A stretch of DNA of 64,000 nt from Hippopus hippopus. Lineage: Eukaryota; Mollusca; Bivalvia; Cardiida; Cardiidae. The position numbers and the translations under genes are program-made. Below are positions 48,573 to 57,407 of this stretch, in pieces. The stretch is taken from assembly GCA_946811185.2 (NCBI GenBank), contig OX328096.1, positions 21,083,881 to 21,147,880 of the forward strand, read 5' to 3'. The notes below the pieces were generated by a model. The model ran no database searches. It had not been told where the DNA came from and saw only the letters and a list, made by a program, of their open reading frames with translations. Position 1 is the stretch's first letter. The number at the start of each line of letters is the position of its first letter.

Positions 48573-50155
48573 ATTGTCTGACATATGCAATTCATCTTTT
48601 TTATTTACGTTTTTGACCCCAGTAAAATGCTGGTAAGGTTTTTATGATTAGCATAGTGTCCATTTGTTAACAAATCGCTGAATCTTAACAGCATATCTTT
48701 GACTTGAATGTGTCACAAACTGAAAACAAAAATAGACCCATTTCAGCCATAAATTAATACATGACATGATTTACAAGTTTTCTGTACACAGTAAATCTTA
48801 AGTATTTTGGAGTCCATTTTTTATCTAAAGCTTTTCACCCCAGTCATAAGTGTGTGATAAACCCCTAATTACTGGCTGAAAGCTAACTTAATTCTTTGCA
48901 ATCTCATTTATGGGTCATTTATAATTGTTATGTTACAACCTGATAACACAATGGTGTAAAGATGACCGAAATATAAACATTTCATTCGGTTCACTGGGAC
49001 CCAAGATAAATCGTACTGGCACAGTCCTTTACAGTGAGTGGTTGTTCAATGCGGTGAAATTAACGGGAAAATTTGTTTTGGTACTGAAAATGGAGGTTAG
49101 TAATTTCGGGATAGCCGGGTGTAAATTTGTCAAAATTTGCTACATTTATAGTAATGACACGTACTCCTGTCGGCCCATAAATGTGATGTGCATGGTTCGA
49201 TTTCTAAATTAAATGGTGCTAATGATTACCATGGATAGACAATGTGTGGATTGCCTAAACCATTTTGCTAGCTTAAAGCTATAGGTCACAGTGCTAAGTT
49301 GAAATTTATCAATTTTTGTTACATGAATAGTAATGATGGTTGTTTGTGTCCAGCCCACAAGGTTTGATTTTGAAATTATTTGGCACAAATTAAAGATCAC
49401 CATGGATAGATGATACATGTATGTTGCATGCAAGAACCTTAGTCCTTGTCACCAGGTTTAAAGCCAAGGTCATAGTTCTCAGGTGACTCCTTGAGCTATC
49501 TCCCTTAGTTGCTAAATTTTATTAAGGACATAGCATTTTCATGATACTTTGCCAAGCTGTTAAGGTTATAAGTAGGTATATCTCGTACAAAGAAGGCAAC
49601 ACTGACTCTTTTTTTTTAGTTATCTCCCATGGTTGTTAAATTTTTTTAAGGTCAAAGCTCCTCTTCCAATGCAGATATTTTGGTGATAATGAATAGGGAT
49701 TTGCTTAGGACATTAAGAAGGAGAGGGCATTAAAGAAGTGTAACTCTGGTGCTTTCCATCTATTTTCAGTGATCTCCCCTAGTGTAAAATCTTGTTTAGG
49801 CCTTAACTCTTTAACCAGTGGAGTCATTTTAATGGTAGTGAGTAGAGGTGCTAAGGACATGAAATGATGATGTCATGATATTTTCAATGAAAACCGATGT
49901 TGACCTACACCACTCTCCTACAGCCGTTTTGAAATTAAATCATGTGACTTTCATGGTATTCGCCAAAAAATTATTGCAACTTGATATAATTAGCATCTAT
50001 TTGTAGTGGCTTGATTTGAAAATATTACCTCAAGATCTAGCAGCTGACCAAAATATGTCATCATGTCTGTATAATAGTAAACCTGCATGTAAAAAGGATT
50101 TTAGAGGGTAGGGTAAAAAGTGTTAAGCAAGTACGAGAGTGTACTTGTAGGTGTG
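48573..50155. other. Intron 7 sequence without a gene
   Basis: A loose two-unit repeat is visible (49100-49240 and 49285-49425: CACCATGGATAGA, TTTGTCAAAATTTG-type text). No coding support. Confidence 0.45.
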
Positions 50156-50159
50156 GATT

Positions 50160-51054
50160 ACACAAAGTGCTCAAGGTGAGCTTTTGGGATCATGATGTGT
50201 CCATCATTCAGATACTGATGAAAATTGGTCAGAGTGGTAATATCTTGGACAAGTTGAAATTGGGTCATGTTGGGTCAAAAAGTAGGTTGTTGAGACAGAT
50301 TTTAGAAAAACCTTGTATGAACTCTAGAGACCACATTTTCAGCCTGATACTTATAAAACTTGGTCAGAATGTATGTCTTGATGCTATCTTGAATTGGATA
50401 TGTAGAGTCAAAAAGTAGGTCACTGGAACAAATCTTAGAAAAACTTTGTGGGCACTGTAGAAGCCACAATTTTAGCCTGATACTTTTGAACCTAGGTAAG
50501 AATGTGTGCCTTGATCATATCTCTGACAAATTTGAAATTTGTTCATGTCAGGTCAAACAGTAGGTCACAGGCACAAATCTTGTATAATCTCTAGAGGCCA
50601 AATTTTCAGCCTGATACACATGAAACTTGGTCAGAATGTTTGCCTCTCAGACATGTTTCAAATTGGACCACTTCAGGTCAAAAAGTAGTCACTGAGACAG
50701 GTGCTGTCTTGAGACCACATTTTTGGTCTGATACTCATAAAACTTTGTCATAATGTTTGTATCAAGGATATGTCAGACATTTACATCTGGTAAATCTGGT
50801 CACAAAGTAAGTCCCTGGTACGAGTCTTAGAAAAACCTTGTGTGAACTCTAGAGGCCACACTTTCAGTCTGATACTAATGAAACATGATCAGAATGTTTG
50901 TCTTGATGATACCTCAGACAAGGTCAGAAAAAGGGTATATTGGTCTTTAACACTCATGTGTTTTACATCATTACAACCAGGATCTTTTCAGCGTTTATCA
51001 GTTCTAAGATGACTTTACTCAGGTAAGTGCTTTAGGGCCAATGGCTGTCTTGTT
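50160..51054 (+). mobile_element. A-family element, worn
   Basis: Head remnant CACAAAGTGCTCAAGGTGAG, six units, end ACTCAGGTAAGTGCTTTAGG and CCAATGGCTGTCTTGTT. Confidence 0.7.
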
Positions 51055-51192
51055 CTAACTTAAGACTAGTATTTTTGAAAAAAAGATTGGCCTACAAATA
51101 TTGATGTCAGGGTCAAGGTATTTACTGTGAAAATAAAGGCCAGACAAGCTGCAAGATGGTACCAGCACTTGTTATGGCTAAAAAATACCTGT

Positions 51193-51254
51193 TACCGCAA
51201 AGCAAAATGCAACACAAACTTACCCGCAAAGCAAAATGCAACACAAACTTAAAG
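51193..51254 (+). repeat. Short tandem duplication, about 30 bp twice
   Basis: CCGCAAAGCAAAATGCAACA then CAAACTTA occurs twice in a row. Confidence 0.9.
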
Positions 51255-51282
51255 AACATGAGTACAACATATACAATTTCTT

Positions 51283-51513
51283 TCAATCCTTTACCGAACA
51301 ATCCCATGTTCTCATAACCCAGATGAAAATATGGCTTTTCAAACTGTTTTGGTGGGAAAAGTGAAATGTTGGTAACCAGCATTTTCACCTTTTCCCACAG
51401 CATTTCTTACCCTTTTACAGCAAAATTTTAAAATTATTGTCAAATTTAATTCGTTGTCTACAATTGTTTTTATTTTGACGAGTCAAAATTTTATTGTGTG
51501 GTAAAGAGTTTAA
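51283..51513 (+). mobile_element. PiggyBac-like MITE, full length, abutting the exon 8 acceptor
   Basis: TTCAATCCTTTACCGAACAA ... GTGTGGTAAAGAGTTTAA. Hairpin GGGAAAAGTGAAATGTTGGT / ACCAGCATTTTCACCTTTTC. It ends about 25 bp before exon 8, so the polypyrimidine tract lies just outside it. Confidence 0.85.
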
Positions 51514-51537
51514 TATGTCCATGTCTTTATTTTTCAG

Positions 51538-51677
51538 GAGTTCACCAAGTTAAGTGTGATATCTGCGATTTTACATGTGTTACAAAGTATCAGCTAGTTT
51601 CCCATATGAGAACACACACAGGGGACAAGCCATACAAATGTGACCTGTGTCCATATGCTGCAGCCTGGAATGTTCAG
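51538..51677 (+). CDS. Zinc-finger gene, coding exon 8 (finger 8 and first half of finger 9)
   Basis: The acceptor TCTTTATTTTTCAG gives phase 1, joining exon 7 to make a GGA codon. The donor is GTACTA at 51678 (phase 0). It encodes a complete finger, VKCDICDFTCVTKYQLVSH followed by MRTH, then the classical linker TGDKP and YKCDLCPYAAAWNVQ, which is the C-x2-C half of the next finger. That finger has no histidines here; they come from exon 9. A piggyBac-like MITE ends about 25 bp upstream of the exon. The TGDKP linker is typical of DNA-binding tandem fingers. Confidence 0.88.
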
Positions 51678-51871
51678 GTACTATAACCACAATACTTTAC
51701 TAGTTTACTTATTACTGCCTGTCGTTAATATACCCCAGAAGAATTTTTAAGTATTTGTTTAAAATTATGATACACATTCACACAATATTATTTATTATAT
51801 TATTCATTTTACATTAGCCTTAATCAAAACAAAATAGTTGAATCAGTAAATTTAGAATTTAATTTTATTTT

Positions 51872-52721
51872 AGTTCACCTGAGCACAACGTGCTCTAGGG
51901 GAGCTTTTAGGATCACCCTGTGTCTCATGCGTCGTCCATCATGAGGTGTCAACAATTCTTTAAACATCATGTCCTCCTAAACTGCTGGGCCAATTTGGAC
52001 CAAATTTGGCAGAAATGTTCCTTGGGAGATCCTCTTTAAAAATTGTTCACAGAATTGGATTCCATCAAAAGTTGCCATGGCAACCAAATGGAATTTTCTA
52101 AGAAATTCTTTAAAAATCTTCTCCTCTGAAACCGCTGGTCAGATTTTGAAATAATTTCACAGAAATGTTCCTTGGGTGACCCTTTTCAAAAATTGTTCGC
52201 AAAATTTTGATCCGTCGAAAAACATGGATGTGGTGGGGGGGGGGGTGGCTCTTTGCACTGTATAGACTTAAAGAAATTCTTTGAAATTCTTCTTCTCTTA
52301 AACCACTCGTCAGATTTTGAAATAATTTCACAGAAATGTCCCATGGATACCCCTTTTGAAAAATTGTTTGCAAAATATTGATCCGTCAAGAAACATGGCT
52401 GTGGTGGTGGGGGGGGGGGCTATTTGCATTACGGATATGAAGAAATTCTTAAAAAGTTTTCTTCTATGAAACCACTGGTCAGATTTTGAAATAATTTCAC
52501 AGAAATGATCCTTTGGTGCCAGATTATGCCCCTTTTTCGACTTAGAATTTTAACTTACTATCCAGCACCCAACAGCCAATCGTTGGCACCCGCATGTGGT
52601 GCTCTTGTTTTTTTTATTGAAGTTATTGAAGAAAAAGTTTTGGAATAACAAAAAAAAATTGGCTATGGTCCTCTCAAAAATTCAGGTGAGCGATCCAGGG
52701 CCATCTTGGCCCTCTTGTTTG
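51872..52721 (+). mobile_element. C-like element (head-type units only)
   Basis: AGTTCACCTGAGCACAACGT head; three units of about 165 bp with CTCCTAAACTGCTGGGCC and GAAATGTTCCTTGGG; G-runs at 52217 and 52407. A foreign 3'-end-like CAGCCAATCGTTGGC segment lies at 52565-52610, before the true end TCAGGTGAGCGATCCAGGGC and CTTGGCCCTCTTGTTT. Confidence 0.7.
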
Positions 52722-52829
52722 TTTTTCAGAATTCAGTTACATGCTGGTTTACAGTAAAAATAATCAACTGATAAAACTCTAAAAACATTGCCAAAATCAA
52801 TTAGTGTATTCTAAGGGTAAAAAATGATC

Positions 52830-52886
52830 CTGATGCTCCAAAGCCTTCTTTGGGTCGTAAAACTTAGGATTTTGTGGTAAACTTAA
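52830..52886 (-). mobile_element. PiggyBac-like MITE scrap
   Basis: CCAAAGCCTTCTTTGGGTCG ... GGATTTTGTGGTAAAC. Confidence 0.5.
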
Positions 52887-53103
52887 CATTTTATCACTTT
52901 CGGTTAACCTTTTCAACTTCCAGAAGACCACAGTTTTTTAACCCCCACCAAAGATAGAAGCATATAGTTTTTGCGTCCATTTGACCGTCCATCCATCTGG
53001 ACAAAATGATATCTTCTAAAATCCTTGAAGAAATAGATGAAACTTCATACACATGTTCTTTATGATAGTCCATCAATACAATTTTTTTCTTTTTTGTTTT
53101 TTT

Positions 53104-54041
53104 AGCTCACCTGAGCACAATGTGCTTAAGGTGAGGTTTTATGATTGTGTTGTGTCTGTGTACGCTATTCTTTGTCCAGGCTTCAACAATTATCTTGTGT
53201 GCACTCTAGAAGCCACATTTTCAGTCCCATACTCATAAAACTTTGAGTGCATTCTAGAAGCCACATTTTCAGCTCAATATTTATGAAAATCCATCAGAAT
53301 GTTTGTCTTGGGTAATATCTTGAACAGGTTTGGAATTGGGCAACCTTGGGTCAGAAAAAATAGGTCACTGGGCCAATTCTTAGAAAAACCTTGTGTACAC
53401 TCTAGAGGCCATATTTTTAGCCTGATACTTATGAAACTTGATCAGAATGCATGTCTTGATTATGTCTCACACAACTTAAAAATTGGGTAACTTCAGGTAA
53501 AAAAGAATGTCACTGAGCCAAAGCATAGAAAAACCTTGTGTGCACTCTAGAGGCCATATTTTCAGTCTGATACTAAGGAAACTTTGTCAGAATGTTTGTC
53601 ATGATGATATCTCATACAAGTTTAAAATTGGGTCATGTGGAGTCAAAAAGTAGGTCAACTGACCAAATCTTAAAAAAAAAAGAAAAAAACTTCTGTGCAG
53701 TTTGGAGGCCACATTTACCAATTTATACTCCTGAAACTTGGTCAGAATTTTTTTTTTTTTTTTGATAACTCTGATAAGTGTGAAATTTGGTCATGTTGGG
53801 TCAAAAAGTAGGTCACTCAGCCAAATTGCAATTAAACCTTGTGTACACTTTAGATGCCATATTTTCAGCCCAGTATTCATGAATCTGGCAGAATGTTTTT
53901 CTTATGGTATCTTGACAAATTAAAAAAGGATCAAGACTGTCTAAAGTAGGTCACTTACACTCATGTGTTTTACATCATTACTGACATCATTACAATCAGG
54001 ATCTTTTCATTTTTGTCAATTCTAGAGATGACCTCTTGTTT
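53104..54041 (+). mobile_element. A-family element
   Basis: AGCTCACCTGAGCACAATGT, about six units, worn 3' end (GATGACCTCTTGTTT). Confidence 0.75.
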
Positions 54042-54114
54042 ATTCAATGTTGTGTCAAAACGGGGAAAAAGGGCTTGATGTATATTTCCATTATGGACTA
54101 CCGTAATATCTCTT

Positions 54115-54690
54115 TCATTACTAGACAAATTTTATCAAAGAACATTTACCTTGTGTGCACTCTAGGGGCCTCACTTTCTGTCAGTTACTCATGAAACTTG
54201 GTCAGAATGTTTGTCTTGATAAAATCTCAGACAAGTTGGAAGTTAGGTCATGTCGGGTCAAAAAGTAGGTCACTGGGCAAAATCTTGCAAGAACTTCGTG
54301 TGCACTCTAGAGGCCACATTTTCAGTCAGATACTCATGAAACTAGGTCAGAATGTTTGTCTTTATAAAATCTTCGTAGAGTTCGAAATTTGTTCACGTCA
54401 GCCAAAAAGTATGTCTCAAGGTCAGATCTTAGAAAAAAATTGTTTGCACTCTAAAGGCAATAATTTCAGTCAGATACTCATGAAACTTGGTCAGAGTGTT
54501 TCTCTTGATAAAATCTCGGACAAGTTGGATATTGGGTCAAAAAGTAGGTCACTGGGCCTAAACTTAGAAAAACCTTGTGTTCATATATAGACCACAAGTT
54601 CAGGTCAATACTCATGAAACTAGGTCAGAGTGTTTGTCTTGATAAAATCTAGGACAAGTTTGAAATTGGTCCACTTTAGGCCTGAAAGTA
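54115..54690 (+). mobile_element. A-family core units without ends
   Basis: Four units (GCACTCTAGAGGCCACATTT) stopping about 80 bp before exon 9. Confidence 0.7.
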
Positions 54691-54769
54691 TTTATCCATT
54701 TATGCATTCATGGATACAGGCAAAGTACAGTTTGTACTGAATTTTTTCCAGTTTTACAATTTTTTCCAG

Positions 54770-54907
54770 TTGAAGGAACACAAGCAACTTCATGGAAATC
54801 CCATTGGAAAAGAGTGTGAAGTTTGTGGTATTGTAGTGAGACAGGGAGTTTCTTACACCAACCATTATAAAAAACACCACGAGAAAGTACGAGACAAGGA
54901 AAATTAA
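54770..54907 (+). CDS. Zinc-finger gene, last coding exon 9 (end of finger 9, finger 10), probable frameshift at the end
   Basis: The acceptor ACAATTTTTTCCAG (54769) is phase 0. The exon opens LKEHKQLH, which supplies both histidines to the CxxC half in exon 8 with exactly 12 residues between second C and first H and H-x3-H, confirming the splice. A tenth finger follows: ECEVCGIVVRQGVSYTNH then YKKHH. The frame stops at TAA 54905-54907. The +1 frame entered at the preceding GGAAAA run (54898-54902) stays open and protein-like for about 35 codons, up to a MITE beginning near 55003, so the stop is probably caused by a one-base insertion in the A-run (real, polymorphic or an assembly error). An upstream alternative acceptor at 54751 is also possible. 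Confidence 0.8.
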   Translation: MKEHKQLHGNPIGKECEVCGIVVRQGVSYTNHYKKHHEKVRDKEN

Positions 54908-55004
54908 TCGTCTTTCAAGAGAAAATACCAATACTAGTGGTCCTGTTTCTAAAAGTTTATCAGAAGACAAAATCTTGGGCTTGAAAGATACCGAACAGAT
55001 AAAG
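54900..55004 (+). pseudogene. Possible original C-terminal tail of the zinc-finger protein, out of frame
   Basis: In the +1 frame relative to exon 9 the sequence reads KINRLSRENTNTSGPVSKSL and continues SEDKILGLKDTEQIK. It is Lys/Ser/Glu-rich like the rest of the protein and ends where a piggyBac-like MITE starts. The MITE itself supplies a stop at 55092. Two readings are possible: the tail was coding and was cut off by the MITE and then by a frameshift, or it is 3' UTR that happens to be open. The composition favours the first. Confidence 0.45.
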
Positions 55005-55216
55005 TCTTTGCCAAAGAACAAAATTTTGGAAATTACCAAGAGGAAAGATTTTGCAAAGAACAAATTAAGTGTAACTCAAATATATCTTCGATAGTTTAGA
55101 AAACATTGTAAGAAAAAGAGAAAATGCTGGTTTCCAGCATTTTCTCTTTTCCTCAATTTTTCCAAAAGTCTTCTTTAGGGTCGTTAAAAGTTCAGAACTG
55201 TGTGGTAAAGGGTTAG
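55003..55216 (-). mobile_element. PiggyBac-like MITE inserted at the end of the zinc-finger gene
   Basis: TCTTTGCCAAAGAACAAAAT ... GAGAAAATGCTGGTTTCCAG ... GTGTGGTAAAGGGTTAG. It interrupts the protein-like +1 frame after exon 9. Confidence 0.75.
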
Positions 55217-55284
55217 TTTTACAGACATGCACACTAAATGACTGAAGCTGTTGATGCGCCATAAAACAACATTTATTCATTGGT

Positions 55285-55497
55285 TAGTTTTACAGACTAC
55301 AAATTGAATGCTGCTCAAATGAAGGGAGGAAATGCTAGTTACAAGTATTTCCCCTTTTTGTGCAAATGTTTTTAAAAGCCTTCCAACATAGGGTCCTTTA
55401 TGACACAATCCCGAGTTTTAAATGACCTTGAGCAAGACAGCTTGCAAATGCTTTCAATTTGGACCATCCTAAAATTTTTTCATATGGTAAATAGTTA
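55285..55497. mobile_element. PiggyBac-like MITE fragments, rearranged
   Basis: Two arm fragments in tandem (GACTACAAATTGAATGCTGC and ACACAATCCCGAGTTTTAAA) ending ATATGGTAAATAGTTAA. Confidence 0.6.
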
Positions 55498-55508
55498 AAC
55501 CCAGGATT

Positions 55509-55535
55509 ACAATACAATACAATACAATACAATAC
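55509..55535 (+). repeat. ACAAT pentanucleotide repeat (LINE tail on the other strand)
   Basis: (AATAC)n, interpreted as the (ATTGT)n tail of the minus-strand LINE. Confidence 0.85.
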
Positions 55536-56275
55536 TTTTTATTGTAAGTGAGGGCCACCGGCCCAAAATACAGCATTACCAAAAATATGCAAATAACATG
55601 TTATACGTCCCCTTACTGATTGTTAATGCATACAATTATTCATGTTATACGTCCCCTTACTGATTGTTAATGTATACAATTATTTCACCCACTTATTGAA
55701 ATAAAAACCCATAGTTTACCGACCATCAAACAGAAGGTTTGTGAAAACATTGTAGGAAAAGGACAAAAATGCTCATATGGACAATTTTCTCCCTTTCACC
55801 AATTTAAGATAATTCTTGTCAAATTTGCAGGTAAAATACAGAAACTGACATAAAAAATGTCGCATACTAATGACAAAAACATGAGTATTCTCCAATTTTT
55901 GCATACATCATGATCAATCAGCACAAAATGCAGACTGATCCCATATATACATGCACCACCACAATGCATAATACCATATTTATTTAAAGACTAATATTCC
56001 TTGTGTGTCACTATAAGACAAAACATGGGTATCCTCTGTGTTTGGCGTACATCAGGATCAGGCTGTACTAAATATAGCCCGATCTCCAATCTATACCACC
56101 ACGGAGGTACGATAATTGATTACTCTATCCTTTGATTTACGTCAAGAAACCACTTACAAAAAAAACAGCTTAATCCTCAATCTACACCACCCATACGAAT
56201 ATGATAAAATCATCATATCACAAGTTTTCAATCTAAAAAATACAAAAAAAAACCATTCTGTAAAACCTTGTACAT

Positions 56276-56502
56276 TTAACCCTTTGACAAGCAATCCAGA
56301 GTTTGAATAGCCCTGAGGAAGAAGTCTTTTGAAAACATTGTGGAAAGAGGAGAAAATGCTGATAACCAGCACTTTATCCTTTCTAACATTTCTTTTTCAC
56401 TTATAGGGGTCATTTCCATCATCTGAGCCACCTTTAATTTGTTGTCTGCGACCGCTTTAAATTTTAAGAAATCTAAAATGTTGTAGTGTGTTTAAGAGTT
56501 AA
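56276..56502 (+). mobile_element. PiggyBac-like MITE, nested in the LINE (227 bp)
   Basis: TTTAACCCTTTGACAAGCAA ... GTGTTTAAGAGTTAA, with TTAA at each end. It begins at the LINE's stop codon. Confidence 0.8.
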
Positions 56503-57042
56503 CCTCTTTTTGTAATACCCTCCATTAGTTTTGTACAATACGTTGCAAGGTACTTAATGGTATTTATGTTATTATTGCTCATGAGATTGTAGAATGAAGC
56601 ATGATCTCTCTGGCCACTGTACCAGTTGAACAAATGATTTTCTGGGAGTTCCTCATATTGAGGACTTTCAAAGAAAGCATGATATTCACTTTCAACGATT
56701 AAATTATCATGAAAGGCGAGACAGTACAGACAGACCCTGTCTTCCCTAGTTATATTGTAATGTCTTCCCTGTTCGATATTCAGTGTGTGATTTGAACATC
56801 TAAATCATGCCATAGCTCTTCTCATAACAAAATTTATATCATTTGAAAGGTACTTTTCTGGTGATAAAAGTGTTTTATAACATTTGTAAGTATCACAACG
56901 TGATGATGAATCTATATCACTAAGCCATGTCTGTGTCATACAGTCAATCAGTCGTTGCTTAAAAGCTCTTAGAAACATATCAACGTCCCCAACATCTTTG
57001 GCAATCCAAACATAACCAAATAACAATTCCATTGTTTGGTAG

Positions 57043-57278
57043 AAACTCTTCACCAAACCACACAATTTTAGACTGGTCCAAATTCAAAGCATTTGTAAAT
57101 GACAAATTAAATGTGACAAAAATGATGGGATTTGTTTCAGATTGGGTAGAAAACAGGAAAAGGAAAGGACATGGGAAAAGGCGGCTACTTTCTAGCATTT
57201 CCTTATTTTCCCACATGGTTTTCATAATTCATTTTTCTTAGGATCTTTGAAATTTGGGATTGTGTGGTAAAGCATTAG
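57043..57278 (-). mobile_element. PiggyBac-like MITE
   Basis: AAACTCTTCACCAAACCACA ... GGGAAAAGGCGGCTACTTTC ... GTGTGGTAAAGCATTAG. It bounds the LINE on its 5' side. Confidence 0.75.
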
Positions 57279-57380
57279 AAAACTATCGATGGGAAGAAGG
57301 AAAACAAGCTGCCTAAGCCTTTGCAAAGAGGCCATGTTGTAAAGACCTCAAAGGGAGTGGGTGTCTGAATACATTGAAGG
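57278..57380 (+). repeat. Segment X, copy 1
   Basis: About 103 bp, repeated at 59556-59660. A frame reads TIDGKKENKLPKPLQRGHVV before a frameshift relative to copy 2. Unknown origin; see copy 2. Confidence 0.6.
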
Positions 57381-57407
57381 TAACATGTTGGTAAACAGCT
57401 TCTTTTT

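Larger units (their letters stand above)
1632..54907 (+). other. Gene span: nine-exon C2H2 zinc-finger gene
   Basis: Nine exons join into one frame of 2886 nt (961 codons plus stop). Phases are 2,2,2,2,2,2,1,0 for introns 1-8, and every exon fits its neighbours. The product has an N-terminal repeated domain, an AT-hook-like motif, acidic linkers, basic clusters and about ten C2H2-type fingers, so a nuclear DNA-binding role is inferred. Introns range from about 1.9 to 16.9 kb and consist mostly of transposable elements. Non-coding 5' exons, promoter and poly(A) site were not identified. Extra or alternative exons cannot be excluded, because exons 2-6 are all symmetric and could be skipped without changing the frame. 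Confidence 0.75.
55509..57042 (-). pseudogene. Non-LTR retrotransposon (LINE), 5'-truncated 3' end, decayed
   Basis: On the minus strand a frame reads ELLFGYVWIAKDVGDVDMFL then FKQRLIDCMTQTWLSDI, continues through a TGA (56805-56807, where CGA for Arg would fit) into SNHTLNIEQGRHYNITREDR and a CLYC...EYH motif, and ends at TAA 56499-56501. This is the layout I know from the C-terminus after the reverse transcriptase of CR1/Jockey-type LINEs (a short region before a C-x2-C...H motif). The 3' tail is an (ATTGT)n microsatellite (55509-55535) preceded by an AATAAA-like signal. MITEs lie inside (56276-56502; worn one near 55705-55810). A 5'-truncated copy, not active. Confidence 0.75.

Noticed and set aside
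55005..55092. Continuation of the zinc-finger C-terminus past 55004 in the +1 frame
   Set aside because: It looked coding at first, but the DNA aligns with the arm of the piggyBac-like MITE.
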